Notes: generated by a model not told the origin, from the letters alone. A stretch of DNA of 64,000 nt from Martelella lutilitoris (GCF_016598595.1 NZ_CP066786.1:1883501-1947500), one strand, 5' to 3'. Positions 1-8,980 are shown, counted from the first letter of the stretch. Program-made: numbers and translations.

Positions 1-925
1 CCTGCTCGAAGGAAACGTCGAAACGGCCGCTGAGAAGGCCGATATCGAACCGGTCCCGGCGGGCGGCTTCGATGAATGGGCCATAAGGCATCATCAGCGC
101 CAGCGCCGCATAGCGGGCGAGTTCGAACCGGGCGATGCGGCGGGCCTCGTCGCTCGACAGGTCGAGCGCCTTCACTTCCGCGGCGATCTCGTCGGCCAGC
201 CCCAGGAGCACCGTTTCGATGGCGATCTCGCGCTTTCGGTCGCGCGGAGAGAAACGGGCAGAGATGAACAGCCGCATCGTGTGGCGGTCGAAACGGCGGC
301 CGAGATTGACCATGGCATGCGGCGGCAGGATCCTGACGGTGATCCCGTGAGTTTGCATCAGCCAGGTTTTCAGGGCGGCCGAAAGCTCGTCGCCGGGGGC
401 GAGCTCTGCGTGAAGGGCTTCTGCCGCGCGGTCCAGTGAATCAAAGAAATAGGGCCGGCGGGAGATTGCGTCGCGCACCTCCTCGTGCGGCAGGCGCTTG
501 CCCGGCAGGTGGGTTTCACGCCCGTCATGGGCAAGAAGCGCGGAGAGGTCGGAGAGTCGGGCGGCCTGTTCGCAATAGGCGCGGTAAAGCTTGATGATGC
601 CGATCGCCGCGTTCGGCGCGGCTTCGGCCACTTCGACGAGTTCCTGGTCGCCGGGCAGTTCTCCCGAAAGCAACGGGTCGGAAAACACCGATTTCAACTG
701 GCTGATGGTGCCCGAGCTTTCGCCCTGGAGTTCGCCGATATCGATGTTGTAGACGGCGGCGAGCTTGAGCAGAAGCTGCACGGTCAACGGCCGCTGGTTG
801 CGTTCGATGAGGTTGAGATAGGAGGGCGAAATCGAAAGCGCCTCGGCCATCGCCGTCTGCGTCAGGTCAAGGCCCTTGCGGATGCGCCGCAGCCGCGGCC
901 CCGCGAAAATCTTCTTCTCCGTCAT
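1..925 (-). CDS. ScfR/RamB-type XRE regulator of short-chain fatty acid / glyoxylate genes (3' end outside window)
   Basis: The reading frame starts at the ATG whose complement is 923-925 (M-T-E-K-K-I-F-A-G) and runs off the left edge, so about 308 residues are visible. Residues about 8-62 form a Cro/CI-type helix-turn-helix (RLRRIRKGLDLTQTAMAEAL, then SPSYLNLIERNQRP). The C-terminal part resembles the ImmA/IrrE-like domain of RamB and ScfR relatives; the stretch ARYAALALMMPYGPF lies where an HExxH would sit, so the protease motif is absent. A GGAGGAG ribosome site precedes the start. It is divergent from aceA, the classical target of RamB-type regulators, so control of aceA and short-chain acyl metabolism is inferred. 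Family assignment is firm; the specific ligand is not shown. Confidence 0.85.
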   Translation of the reverse strand, partial: MTEKKIFAGPRLRRIRKGLDLTQTAMAEALSISPSYLNLIERNQRPLTVQLLLKLAAVYNIDIGELQGESSGTISQLKSVFSDPLLSGELPGDQELVEVAEAAPNAAIGIIKLYRAYCEQAARLSDLSALLAHDGRETHLPGKRLPHEEVRDAISRRPYFFDSLDRAAEALHAELAPGDELSAALKTWLMQTHGITVRILPPHAMVNLGRRFDRHTMRLFISARFSPRDRKREIAIETVLLGLADEIAAEVKALDLSSDEARRIARFELARYAALALMMPYGPFIEAARRDRFDIGLLSGRFDVSFEQ

Positions 926-952
926 CCGGTCTCCTCCAGGCCGATTTGATGA

Positions 953-960
953 TTTACAAA
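953..960. promoter_or_regulatory. Candidate ScfR/RamB operator half (TTTACAAA)
   Basis: TTTACAAA lies 28 bp upstream of the scfR-like start. RamB of actinobacteria is known to bind TTTGCAAA-like boxes next to aceA and aceB. The match here is to one box only, so this is a suggested autoregulatory site. Confidence 0.4.
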
Positions 961-1042
961 TTTTACAGTTTTACTTGCCGTCTCTGTCAAGCAGAATACA
1001 AGATAACCCGAATTCGCGCTTGATCTAAGCCAATTCTGTAGA

Positions 1043-1049
1043 TTTGCAA
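1043..1049. promoter_or_regulatory. Candidate ScfR/RamB operator half (TTTGCAA) upstream of aceA
   Basis: TTTGCAA sits about 95 bp upstream of the aceA start in an AT-rich part (950-1075) of the divergent promoter region. With the TTTACAAA box near the regulator gene it makes two related boxes, one facing each gene. Assignment rests on similarity to the RamB box and on gene context. Confidence 0.45.
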
Positions 1050-1142
1050 TCATCAATTCAGTAAAAAATGTCACATGAACTGTCGCCAAGTGGTGTTTAG
1101 CACCGGTCGACTTTCAAATTGCCTGGAAGAGGAGGAATGGGC

Positions 1143-2429
1143 ATGTCTGAATTTTACAATCTTGTCGAGGGCGCCGCAGAGGGCCGGTTTGACGGCATCG
1201 AGCGCAGCTACAGCGCGGACGACGTCAAGCGGCTGCGCGGCTCGGTCCGCATCCGCTCGACGCTGGCGGAGGAGGGTGCCAAGCGGCTCTGGAAGCTGAT
1301 CCATGAGGATGATTTCGTCAATGCGCTCGGCGCGCTGTCGGGCAACCAGGCCATGCAGATGGTTCGCGCCGGGCTGAAGGCGATCTATCTCTCCGGTTGG
1401 CAGGTCGCAGCCGACGCCAATACCGCCTCCGCCATGTATCCGGACCAGTCGCTCTATCCGGCCAATGCCGGCCCCGAGCTTGTAAAGCGGATCAACAAAA
1501 CCCTTCAACGTGCTGATCAGATTGAGATATCAGAGAGAAGTGGGCTTTCTGTCGAGACCTGGTTCGCTCCGATCGTCGCCGATGCGGAAGCCGGCTTCGG
1601 CGGGCCGCTCAACGCCTTCGAGATCATGAAGGCCTATATCGAGGCGGGCGCTGCCGGCGTTCATTTCGAGGACCAACTGGCCTCTGAAAAGAAATGCGGC
1701 CATCTCGGCGGCAAGGTTCTGATCCCGACGGCGGCCCATATCCGCAACCTGACCGCCGCCCGGCTTGCCGCCGACGTCATGGGCGTTCCGACGCTGGTCA
1801 TCGCGCGCACGGATGCCGAGGCGGCCAAGCTCCTGACCTCCGATATCGACGAGCGCGACCAGCCCTTTGTCGATTATGATGCCGGCCGCACGGCGGAGGG
1901 CTTCTACCGCGTCCGCAACGGGCTCGAGGCCTGCATCGCCCGTGCCGTCGCCTATGCGCCTTACTGCGATCTCATCTGGTGCGAGACCTCCAAGCCGGAT
2001 CTGGAGCAGGCGCGCAAATTCGCCGAGGGCGTGCACAAGCACCATCCGGGCAAGCTTCTCGCCTATAACTGCTCGCCCTCCTTCAACTGGAAGAAGAACC
2101 TGAGCGACGAGGATATCGCGCGCTTCCAGCGGGAACTCGGCGCCATGGGCTACAAGTTCCAGTTCATCACCCTTGCCGGCTTCCATCAATTGAATTTCGG
2201 CATGTTCGAACTGGCGCGCGGCTATCGCGACCGTCAGATGGCCGCCTACAGCGAGTTGCAGCAGGCCGAGTTCGCGGCGGAAGCCAACGGCTATACCGCG
2301 ACCCGTCACCAGCGCGAGGTCGGTACCGGCTATTTCGATGCCGTCTCGATGGCGATCACCGGCGGCACGGGCTCGACCACGGCGATGGGCGAATCAACCG
2401 AAACCGCGCAGTTCCAGGCGGCCGAATAG
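1143..2429 (+). CDS. aceA: Isocitrate lyase
   Basis: Cleaves isocitrate to glyoxylate and succinate, the first step of the cytosolic glyoxylate shunt used during growth on acetate or fatty acids. The 428-residue product has the usual length. It carries the signature [11 protein letters not shown] with the catalytic cysteine near residue 185, plus [11 protein letters not shown], a metal-site region with [10 protein letters not shown], and [10 protein letters not shown] near the C terminus. Two ATGs are possible (1137 and 1143). ATG 1143 is preferred because AAGAGGAGG (1127-1135) is then seven bases upstream, and the protein begins MSEFYNLV as in rhizobial AceA. It is divergent from the ScfR-like regulator, and a small gene follows after 40 bp. 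Confidence 0.97.
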   Translation: MSEFYNLVEGAAEGRFDGIERSYSADDVKRLRGSVRIRSTLAEEGAKRLWKLIHEDDFVNALGALSGNQAMQMVRAGLKAIYLSGWQVAADANTASAMYPDQSLYPANAGPELVKRINKTLQRADQIEISERSGLSVETWFAPIVADAEAGFGGPLNAFEIMKAYIEAGAAGVHFEDQLASEKKCGHLGGKVLIPTAAHIRNLTAARLAADVMGVPTLVIARTDAEAAKLLTSDIDERDQPFVDYDAGRTAEGFYRVRNGLEACIARAVAYAPYCDLIWCETSKPDLEQARKFAEGVHKHHPGKLLAYNCSPSFNWKKNLSDEDIARFQRELGAMGYKFQFITLAGFHQLNFGMFELARGYRDRQMAAYSELQQAEFAAEANGYTATRHQREVGTGYFDAVSMAITGGTGSTTAMGESTETAQFQAAE

Positions 2430-2469
2430 GCCGGCGGAATAGATTATTTCCCGAAGAGGAGGAGAAGAA

Positions 2470-2742
2470 ATGACGCGCAGGATCAACGTCAAGGAACGCG
2501 CCGAGGCCCAATCGACGCGGATGAGCAGCGAGCAGCAGGCGGCAATCCGCATGGTCGCCAATGATCTGCACCGGCTGAACCAGTCGGTCATGCGGGCGGT
2601 CGATGCCGGGGTTTCCGTCGAGATCATCCGCTCGGCTCGTCACCACGGCGGGACCAGGAGCTGGGGCGATCTTCTGGTGCCGATCATCATCGCCGGGAAC
2701 GCGGAAGAGCCTGCGCCCGAGGAAAGCCTGGCTGAGGGCTGA
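2470..2742 (+). CDS. Small conserved-type protein downstream of aceA, function unknown
   Basis: This 90-residue protein (MTRRINVKERAEAQ...) has a strong ribosome site, GAAGAGGAGGAG, directly upstream and lies 40 bp after aceA, so it is probably cotranscribed with it. No signal peptide or membrane segment is obvious. The N-terminal half is charged and helical looking (RMSSEQQAAIRMVANDLHR), the middle has HHGGTRSWGDLLVPIII, and the C terminus is acidic. I do not recognise a named domain. The link to the glyoxylate shunt rests on position only. Confidence 0.75.
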   Translation: MTRRINVKERAEAQSTRMSSEQQAAIRMVANDLHRLNQSVMRAVDAGVSVEIIRSARHHGGTRSWGDLLVPIIIAGNAEEPAPEESLAEG

Positions 2743-2784
2743 GAGAACGACGCGGGCAGGGCGACCGTGCCCTGTCCGCCCTTG

Positions 2785-3540
2785 TCACAGCAGCAAGGCC
2801 TTCAGCGGCATCCAGATGCCCATCAGCGTCATCATCAGGCTTTCGGTCAGCGAGACGAAGCCGAGCGGCACGGAGGACGAGCCGCCGACACAGGCGCATT
2901 TCAGCTCCCGCCTGTCGAGATAGACCGCCTTGAAGATGCTGACCGAGCCGACAAGCCCGATAAAGAGGGCGACGGGCGCAGAGATCCAGACCAGAGCGCC
3001 CGCCGTCATCAATATGCCGGCAAGCGCCTCGCCGAAGGGGTAGATCCTGCCATACGGCACCCAGCGGCGCGCAAGAAGGTCGTAATTCAGGAACATCGTG
3101 GAAAAGCTTTCGACATCCTGAAGCTTCTGGATGGCGAGGATGGTCATCGACAGCGAAATGAACCATTCGACCATGCGCAGGGTCAGCGGATTGCCGTATT
3201 GATGCCAGGAAAGGCCGAGCGCCAGCAGAAGCGCAACCGCGAAGATCGCGATCACCGGCGTGTAGCTCGTGTCGCTCTGTTCTTCCGGCGGCGGATCGAG
3301 CTTGAAGAAGACCCGCAGGTCGTCATAGCCGCCGATCCGTTTGCCGTCGATGAAGGTCTGCGGCGTCGTCTCGACGCCGTGCTCCTCCATGAAGCCGTCG
3401 GTTTCCTCCCGCGTTTTCAGGTGATGGTCGTCGACGTCATATCCTTTGGATTTCAGAAGATGACGCGATTTCAGTCCGTAGGGGCAGATATGGTCGGGCA
3501 TGACCATGCGGTAGAGCTTTGCTGTCTTTGCTTCAGCCAT
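2785..3540 (-). CDS. Glutaredoxin domain fused to a MauE-like membrane domain
   Basis: The first 80 or so residues form a glutaredoxin-like domain with the redox motif CPYG (HICPYGLKSRHLL), the cis-proline region VETTPQTFIDG and a GGYDDL segment typical of glutaredoxins. Residues about 95-250 contain four hydrophobic segments and resemble the MauE/DoxX-type membrane family, ending with a conserved-looking CACVGG motif. The start at 3540 (MAEAKTAKLYRM) is chosen over an upstream ATG because GAGAGGAC lies seven bases before it; length is 251 residues. Such a fusion could pass electrons between a cytosolic thiol domain and the membrane, but the partner is not known. It is convergent with the aceA partner gene. 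Confidence 0.8.
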   Translation of the reverse strand: MAEAKTAKLYRMVMPDHICPYGLKSRHLLKSKGYDVDDHHLKTREETDGFMEEHGVETTPQTFIDGKRIGGYDDLRVFFKLDPPPEEQSDTSYTPVIAIFAVALLLALGLSWHQYGNPLTLRMVEWFISLSMTILAIQKLQDVESFSTMFLNYDLLARRWVPYGRIYPFGEALAGILMTAGALVWISAPVALFIGLVGSVSIFKAVYLDRRELKCACVGGSSSVPLGFVSLTESLMMTLMGIWMPLKALLL

Positions 3541-3634
3541 GGCGACTGTCCTCTCTTCTGGCGAAATCAATGAAAATCCCGCCGATCATGCGAAGCGGCG
3601 GGATTGCGAACATGCCGCTTGCGGCAAGCGATCG

Positions 3635-3799
3635 TCACGACTGGCTGTTGCCGTTCGGGCGCGAGCGGCCGTGGTTCTGAGAGGTGCTGGCGTCGGGCTC
3701 CTGGCCGAAATAGGTGCCGCCGAGATGGCCTCCGGCGCCCATGTGCTCGACCTGGCGCAGCGTGCGTTCCGTTTCCTTATCCTTGTCGATCTTGCTCAT
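3635..3799 (-). CDS. Small hydrophilic protein, unknown
   Basis: This 54-residue frame begins MSKIDKDKETERTLRQVEHM after the good ribosome site GAGGAGA, which decides against an upstream start. The product is highly charged, with a glycine-rich centre (GAGGHLGGTYFGQEP) and a polar tail. It has no membrane segment and no motif I recognise. It lies between recQ and the glutaredoxin fusion on the same strand. A real small protein is likely because of the ribosome site and rhizobial-style composition, but the function is unknown. Confidence 0.55.
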   Translation of the reverse strand: MSKIDKDKETERTLRQVEHMGAGGHLGGTYFGQEPDASTSQNHGRSRPNGNSQS

Positions 3800-3904
3800 C
3801 GCAATTTCTCCTCTGGTTAGGACACTCATCCGGAAAACAGGTGGGCAGGGGAAATTGTTCCATCGGCCAGAGAGAAAACGCGGCTGATGAGGCGCGCGTT
3901 CGCC

Positions 3905-5725
3905 TCAGCCGTGCGCGCGGATCGTGTCGAGAAACTCCGCGCCATAGCGCTGCAGCTTGGTCTTGCCGACGCCCTGGATTTCGAGCATGGCCTCGGCGGA
4001 ACCTGGCCGATGGCTGGCAAGCGCGATCAGCGTCGTATCGGGAAAGATCACATAGGGCGGCACGGCGAGTTCCTTGGCAAGCGCCGTGCGGGTGGCGCGC
4101 AGCGCTTCGAACAGGGACTGATCCTGTTCGGAAAGCGCGGCCTTGGCGTCGTTGCGTCTGCGCGTGCCGGAAGAGGCCTTGCCCTTCGGCGCCCGATCGA
4201 CCCGGAAGCGCAGCGACTGCTCGTGCCGAAACACGGCGCGCGCCCCTTCCTCGAGCTTCAGCGCGCCATAGGCCTCATGGTCGACCCGGATCAGCCCCTT
4301 GGCAAGCAATTGCCGGTAGACCGATTGCCAGGTCTTGGGCGCGATGTCCTTGCCGGCGCCGAAGACGGGCATGGTCGTATGGCCGAAGCGTTCCGTCCGT
4401 TCGGTCTCGTTGCCGGTGAGCACATCGATCAGATGGCCCGCGCCGAAGCGCTCGCCGGTGCGGTAGATCGCGGCCATGGCCTTGATTGCGGCTTCCGTTC
4501 CATCCCAGGTCTCAACCGGCGAAAGGCAGGTGTCACAATTGCCGCAACCGCCTTCGTGCTTTTCCCCGAAATGGGCAAGGATCGCCTGGCGGCGGCAATC
4601 GGCGGTCTCGCATATGCCGAGCAGGGCATTGAGCTTGGCGCGCTCGACGCGCTTGATCTCATCGGCGGCGGCGGAGCGATCGATCATGCGACCGCGCTGG
4701 GTGACGTCGGCCATGCCATAGACCATCCAGGCATCGGCCGGAAGACCGTCGCGTCCCGCGCGTCCGGTCTCCTGGTAATAGGCCTCGACGGAGCCCGGCA
4801 GATCCAGATGGGCGACATAGCGCACATCCGGCTTGTCGATCCCCATGCCGAAGGCGACGGTTGCCACAAGGCAGAGTTCGTCCTCCTTCAGGAACGCGTC
4901 CTGATTGGCGTCCCTGACCTCGCGCGCCATGCCGGCATGATAGGCGAGCGCTCTTATGCCCTCGCCGTTCAGCCATTCCGCGGTCTCCTCCACCTTGGCG
5001 CGCGAGAGGCAGTAGACGATGCCGCTCTCGCCCTTGTGGCGTGAGAGGAAGTCGAGAAGCTGGCGGCGCGGCTGGGCCCGCTCGACGATCTCATAGGTGA
5101 TGTTGGGCCGGTCGAAGGAGGTGGTGAAGACCGCCGCGTTCGTGAGCGCCAGCCGTTCGATGATGTCTTCGCGGGTATGGGGATCGGCCGTTGCCGTCAG
5201 CGCCATGCGCGGCACGCCGGGAAAGGCCTCCGCCAGCCGGTCGAGCGCGCGGTATTCCGGGCGGAAATCATGGCCCCACTGGGAGACGCAATGGGCCTCG
5301 TCAATGGCGAAGAGCGCGATCTGAAGGTCGCGCATCATCTCCATGAAACCGGCCGTGGCGACGCGTTCCGGCGTGACGTAGAGAAGGTCGATTTCGCCGC
5401 GCGCAAGGGCCCGCCGCGTTGCGATGAAATCCTCCTGCGACAGCGAGGAGTTCATCGCGGCTGCGTGGACGCCAAGCTGTTTCAGCGCCTCGACCTGGTC
5501 GCGCATCAACGCGATCAGCGGCGAGATCACCACGCCGACGCCCTGGCGGCAGAGGGCGGGAACCTGATAGCAGAGCGACTTGCCGGCCCCCGTCGGGAAC
5601 AGAACCACGGCATCGCCGCCCGAGACGACCTGATCGATCACGGCGGCCTGTTTTCCGCGAAATTTCGAGTAGCCGTAGATTTCCTTGAGGACGGCGAGCG
5701 GTTCGGCGAGGGTGCAATCGGGCAA
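3905..5725 (-). CDS. recQ: ATP-dependent DNA helicase RecQ
   Basis: A 3'-5' superfamily 2 helicase acting in recombination and fork repair. The 606-residue protein has Walker A FPTGAGKS (residues 43-50), the DEAH box [15 protein letters not shown] (DEAH 142-145), a helicase C domain ending in [10 protein letters not shown], and the RecQ zinc-binding cysteines (CETADCRR followed by GGCGNCDTC). It continues with an RQC winged helix and a C-terminal HRDC domain ([23 protein letters not shown]). The start is a TTG at 5725, supported by AAGGAA seven bases upstream and by the lack of any other start before the conserved N terminus. Family assignment is firm. Confidence 0.96.
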   Translation of the reverse strand: MPDCTLAEPLAVLKEIYGYSKFRGKQAAVIDQVVSGGDAVVLFPTGAGKSLCYQVPALCRQGVGVVISPLIALMRDQVEALKQLGVHAAAMNSSLSQEDFIATRRALARGEIDLLYVTPERVATAGFMEMMRDLQIALFAIDEAHCVSQWGHDFRPEYRALDRLAEAFPGVPRMALTATADPHTREDIIERLALTNAAVFTTSFDRPNITYEIVERAQPRRQLLDFLSRHKGESGIVYCLSRAKVEETAEWLNGEGIRALAYHAGMAREVRDANQDAFLKEDELCLVATVAFGMGIDKPDVRYVAHLDLPGSVEAYYQETGRAGRDGLPADAWMVYGMADVTQRGRMIDRSAAADEIKRVERAKLNALLGICETADCRRQAILAHFGEKHEGGCGNCDTCLSPVETWDGTEAAIKAMAAIYRTGERFGAGHLIDVLTGNETERTERFGHTTMPVFGAGKDIAPKTWQSVYRQLLAKGLIRVDHEAYGALKLEEGARAVFRHEQSLRFRVDRAPKGKASSGTRRRNDAKAALSEQDQSLFEALRATRTALAKELAVPPYVIFPDTTLIALASHRPGSAEAMLEIQGVGKTKLQRYGAEFLDTIRAHG

Positions 5726-5908
5726 GAGCGATTCCTTGAGGTGGCAGAGACCGCCACTATCGCAAATCCCGTCGTCCGGATCGAGCCTGCCGGCGCGTTT
5801 TACCGCCGCTGAAATGTGCCTGCATGGGCAATAGCCCGAAACGCCGGGCAGCGTTTCGAGCAGTCCCCATCCTCGAATCTCGCATTGCCTCGGGCTTCGG
5901 CAAGACGC

Positions 5909-6913
5909 TCAGCCCCGGATCTCCGAGACATAGACCAGGCGCTTCTCGCGCGCCGAAAGATCGGCGGCTTCCGCGATCTCCAGCGCCTTCAGACCGTCAT
6001 CGCCGCTCGGCGACATCGCCGCGCCCGATTTCAGGTTCTCAGCGAAACTGCGGATTTCGGCGGCAAAGGCGTCGACATAGCGGGTCATGAAGAAGTCATA
6101 GATCGGCGGCCGCAGAAAACCCTCGGCCGTTGCCAGCTCGATCGACGCGGGCCGCAGGTTTTCCGCCGAAACAGCGCCTTTCGAGCCCAGAACTTCAATC
6201 CGCTGGTCGTAGCCGAATGTGGCCCGGCGCGAGTTGGAAATCGTGCACTGGCGGCCGGAAACGGTGGTCAGGATGGTCGAGGCGCTGTCGAAATCGCCGA
6301 TCTTGCCGATCTCCGGGTCGATCAGCGCCGAGCCACTGGCCTGCACGGTCTCGATCTCCTCGCCGAGCAGGAACCGGCTCATGTCGAAATCATGGATCGT
6401 CATGTCCTTGAAGAAGCCGCCGGAGGAGGCGAGGTAGGAGATCGGCGGCGGGGCGGGGTCGCGGGAAATAATATGCAGCATTTCCGGATTGCCGATCTTG
6501 CCGTCGGCGATCGTCTGCTTCAGCGCCTGGAAATTGGGATCGAACCGGCGGTTGAAGCCGAGCATCAGCCGCGTCCCGGTCTCCGCAACGACGGCAAGGC
6601 ACTGGCGGGCGCGGGCCGAATCGAGATCGACCGGCTTTTCGCAGAAGATCGCCTTGCCGGCGCGGGCGAATTTCTCGATCAGATCGGCATGGGTCCCGGT
6701 CGGCGTGGCGATGATCACCGCGTCGATAGTGTCATCGGCGGCGATATCGTCGATCGTCGAGACAACGGTCTCGTAAAGCGCGGCAATCTCGCCGGCGGCT
6801 TCAGCATTTGCGTCGGCGATGGCGGCGAGCCGGACGCCTGCCACCGAGGTGACGGCGCGCGCGTGAACGCGGCCTATCCGTCCTGCGCCCAAAAGTGCAA
6901 TCGATACAGTCAT
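5909..6913 (-). CDS. iolG: myo-Inositol 2-dehydrogenase
   Basis: Gfo/Idh/MocA-family oxidoreductase of 334 residues that oxidises myo-inositol to scyllo-inosose with NAD+, the first catabolic step. The N-terminal Rossmann fold has GAGRIG at residues 9-14. EKPVDLDSA holds the catalytic-region EKP motif, and the C-terminal half has the usual substrate-barrel sequences (GGFFKDMTIHDFDMSRFL). The start at 6913 follows GGGAGGAT at a spacing of five, so an extension of 26 codons upstream is discarded. It is divergent from iolR, with an IolR-type dyad in the shared promoter. The context of iolC, iolD, iolE and iolB supports the inositol substrate over other sugars. Confidence 0.92.
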   Translation of the reverse strand: MTVSIALLGAGRIGRVHARAVTSVAGVRLAAIADANAEAAGEIAALYETVVSTIDDIAADDTIDAVIIATPTGTHADLIEKFARAGKAIFCEKPVDLDSARARQCLAVVAETGTRLMLGFNRRFDPNFQALKQTIADGKIGNPEMLHIISRDPAPPPISYLASSGGFFKDMTIHDFDMSRFLLGEEIETVQASGSALIDPEIGKIGDFDSASTILTTVSGRQCTISNSRRATFGYDQRIEVLGSKGAVSAENLRPASIELATAEGFLRPPIYDFFMTRYVDAFAAEIRSFAENLKSGAAMSPSGDDGLKALEIAEAADLSAREKRLVYVSEIRG

Positions 6914-6966
6914 ATATCCTCCCGCTATTCCGTATCGGCGAACGATCTTGTGCCGCTTGTGAAAAT

Positions 6967-6980
6967 GGAATAAAAATTCT
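6967..6980. promoter_or_regulatory. Candidate IolR operator (GGAA-N6-TTCT)
   Basis: GGAATAAAAATTCT lies between the divergent iolG and iolR genes. It matches the GGAA-N6-TTCC motif described for IolR of Sinorhizobium meliloti except for the last base. A shared operator here could control both directions. Confidence 0.6.
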
Positions 6981-7027
6981 AAAAACATCAAATGTAGAAT
7001 ATGTCAAGTGCAATAGCGGAGCTGCCC

Positions 7028-7864
7028 ATGCCCAACCATGAAAGTGATGCGCCCGATACGATCGACGCCTTTTTTGCCCGTCTCGCGGAGCGCTCACCGG
7101 GCTTCCCCAAGCGCCTGAAGCAATGCGCCGATTTCGTTGCCGCCAATCCGGACCGGGTGGCGGTCTCGACGGTGGCCGAGCTTTCGGCGGAGGCCGGCGT
7201 TCAGCCTTCCGCCTTCATGCGGTTCTGCCAGGAACTTGGCTTTTCGGGCTTTTCCCAGATGCAGCGTCTGTTCCGGAGCGACTATTCGCGCAAGTGGCCG
7301 GATTATGCGACGCGTATCGACTCGCTCAGGAATCACGGTTCCGACAGTCCGGCGGCGCTGCTCGCCGAATTCGTAGAGGTCGGCCGTCTGTCGCTTGAGA
7401 ACCTGTTGGCCTCGGTCGAGACGGAAGCGCTGAACGAGGCCGTGGCGATGCTGGCAAAGGCCGAGACCATCCACCTCGTCGGCTTCCGCCGTGCCTTTCC
7501 GGTCACCTCCTATCTCGCCTATGCCTTCGAGAAGATGGATATTCCGGCAATGCTGCATACGGGAATTGCGGGGCTCGGGCTGGAGTATGCCATTCGGCCC
7601 AATGATGCCGTGCTCGCCGTCACCTTTGCTCCCTATACCGAGCGCACGCTGGAGATCGCGGAAGCGGGAAGGGCGCGCGGCGCAGGCCTTGTTGCCATCA
7701 CCGATTACGTCACCAGCCCGCTGGTGCGGCTCGGCGCCACCACGCTCAACGTGGCCGAACCCGATGTCGGCGCCTTCCGGGCCCTCTCCGGATCGCTGTC
7801 GCTGGCGATCTCGCTTGCAGTGTCCGTGGGCGCCGCACGCAAGAATGGAAAAAATAGAAAATAA
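7028..7864 (+). CDS. iolR: RpiR-family repressor of inositol catabolism
   Basis: The protein has an N-terminal RpiR-type helix-turn-helix (residues about 10-85, with RLKQCADFVAANPDRVAVST and VQPSAFMRFCQELGF) and a C-terminal SIS sugar-phosphate-binding domain (IHLVGFRRAFPVTSYLAYAFEK to about residue 260). The frame is open from an ATG at 7001. ATG 7028 is preferred because AGCGGAG lies six bases before it, giving 278 residues; the choice is not certain. Its position between iolG and the inositol importer, and the two GGAA-N6-TTCC-like dyads flanking it, support an IolR role. Ligand is likely an inositol pathway intermediate, by analogy. Confidence 0.88.
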   Translation: MPNHESDAPDTIDAFFARLAERSPGFPKRLKQCADFVAANPDRVAVSTVAELSAEAGVQPSAFMRFCQELGFSGFSQMQRLFRSDYSRKWPDYATRIDSLRNHGSDSPAALLAEFVEVGRLSLENLLASVETEALNEAVAMLAKAETIHLVGFRRAFPVTSYLAYAFEKMDIPAMLHTGIAGLGLEYAIRPNDAVLAVTFAPYTERTLEIAEAGRARGAGLVAITDYVTSPLVRLGATTLNVAEPDVGAFRALSGSLSLAISLAVSVGAARKNGKNRK

Positions 7865-7885
7865 ATATTGCAATCGTCACAGAAT

Positions 7886-7899
7886 GGAATTTAAATTCC
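7886..7899. promoter_or_regulatory. Candidate IolR operator (perfect GGAA-N6-TTCC palindrome)
   Basis: GGAATTTAAATTCC is a perfect 14-bp palindrome 91 bp upstream of ibpA. It matches exactly the GGAA-N6-TTCC motif reported for S. meliloti IolR, and it probably governs the importer and iolCDEB genes. Confidence 0.7.
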
Positions 7900-7989
7900 C
7901 TCCCGGGGCGTGAACCGGTTTCGCGTTCCGATATTGCCCTTGCCGGGAGGAGGTCGGGGCGAATTCATCCCTTGGAGGAGGACTTGAAG

Positions 7990-8937
7990 ATGAAAAGCAG
8001 ATTTCTTGCGCTGGCGGCTGCTGCCGTTGCACTGACGAGCCTGGCGCCCGCCGCGGCCTGGGCCGAGGGCGAGCGCTTCGTGCTGATCTCGCATGCGCCC
8101 GACAGCGACAGCTGGTGGAACACGATCAAGAACGCGATCAATGTCGCGGGCGACCAGATGGATGTCGAAGTGGAATACCGCAACCCCCCGACCGGCGACC
8201 TTGCCGATATGGGCCGCATCGTCCAGCAGGCGGCCGCGTCCAATCCGGACGGCATCATCGTCACGATCGCCGATTATGACGTTCTTTCCGGTCCGATCTC
8301 GGATGCCGTGGCCAAGGGCATTCCGGTGATCACCATCAATTCGGGCACGGAGGAGCAGTCCAAGCAGCTCGGCGCGATGATGCATGTGGGCCAGCCGGAA
8401 TATATGGCGGGCAAGCTTGCCGGCGAGCGCGCCAAGAAGGAATCGGATGCCGACAGCTTCCTGTGCGTCAACCACTACATCACCAATCCGGCATCCGTTG
8501 AGCGCTGCCAGGGCTTTGCCGATGGTCTGGGCGTTGAGCTCGGCCAGCAGATGATCGACAGCGGCATGGACCCGTCCGAGGTCAAGTCGAAGGTGATGGC
8601 CTATCTGAACGCCAATCCGGATACCGGCGCGATCCTGACGCTCGGCCCCAACTCGGCTGAGCCGACGATTGCCGCGCTTGATGAAACCGGCAAGGCGGGG
8701 CAGGTCTATTTCGGTACGTTCGACCTTTCGAGCGGCATTGCCGATGCGATCAAGGCCGGCACGATCAACTTCGCCATCGACCAGCAGCCCTATCTGCAGG
8801 GCTATCTGCCGGTGGTCATCCTGACCAACTACGCCCGCTACGGCGTGATGCCGGGCAACTCGATCAATTCCGGGCCCGGCTTCATCACCGACAGCAATAT
8901 CGAACTGGTTGAAAAATACGCCGGTCAGTATCGCTGA
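7990..8937 (+). CDS. ibpA: Inositol ABC importer, periplasmic substrate-binding protein
   Basis: A 315-residue type I periplasmic binding protein of the ribose/xylose class. A signal peptide is clear: MKSRFLALAAAAVALTSLAP, ending at AWA/EG near residue 25. Mature sequence features are HAPDSDSWWNTIKNAI, a typical first-lobe QQAAASNPDGIIVTI, and FAIDQQPYLQGYLPVV in the hinge and ligand region. The start at 7990 is favoured because GGAGGAGG lies just upstream; an earlier TTG at 7972 would put that site inside the gene. Permease and ATPase genes follow, and the inositol operon context sets the substrate. Its transcript ends in a strong double hairpin, which may give it a higher level than the downstream genes. 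Confidence 0.88.
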   Translation: MKSRFLALAAAAVALTSLAPAAAWAEGERFVLISHAPDSDSWWNTIKNAINVAGDQMDVEVEYRNPPTGDLADMGRIVQQAAASNPDGIIVTIADYDVLSGPISDAVAKGIPVITINSGTEEQSKQLGAMMHVGQPEYMAGKLAGERAKKESDADSFLCVNHYITNPASVERCQGFADGLGVELGQQMIDSGMDPSEVKSKVMAYLNANPDTGAILTLGPNSAEPTIAALDETGKAGQVYFGTFDLSSGIADAIKAGTINFAIDQQPYLQGYLPVVILTNYARYGVMPGNSINSGPGFITDSNIELVEKYAGQYR

Positions 8938-8951
8938 CGTTTGACAATGGC

Positions 8952-8980
8952 GACGCCGCGCGGATTTGCCGCGCGGCGTC
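8952..8980 (+). other. Perfect 12-bp stem-loop after ibpA
   Basis: GACGCCGCGCGG and its exact reverse complement flank a five-base loop (ATTTG). There is no T-run directly after it. Between a binding-protein gene and its permease gene such a structure commonly protects the upstream mRNA from 3' decay; that role is inferred. Confidence 0.75.

Noticed and set aside
3887..5044. Open frame of 385 codons antisense to recQ
   Set aside because: The opposite strand has a complete RecQ with all motifs; the antisense frame has none.
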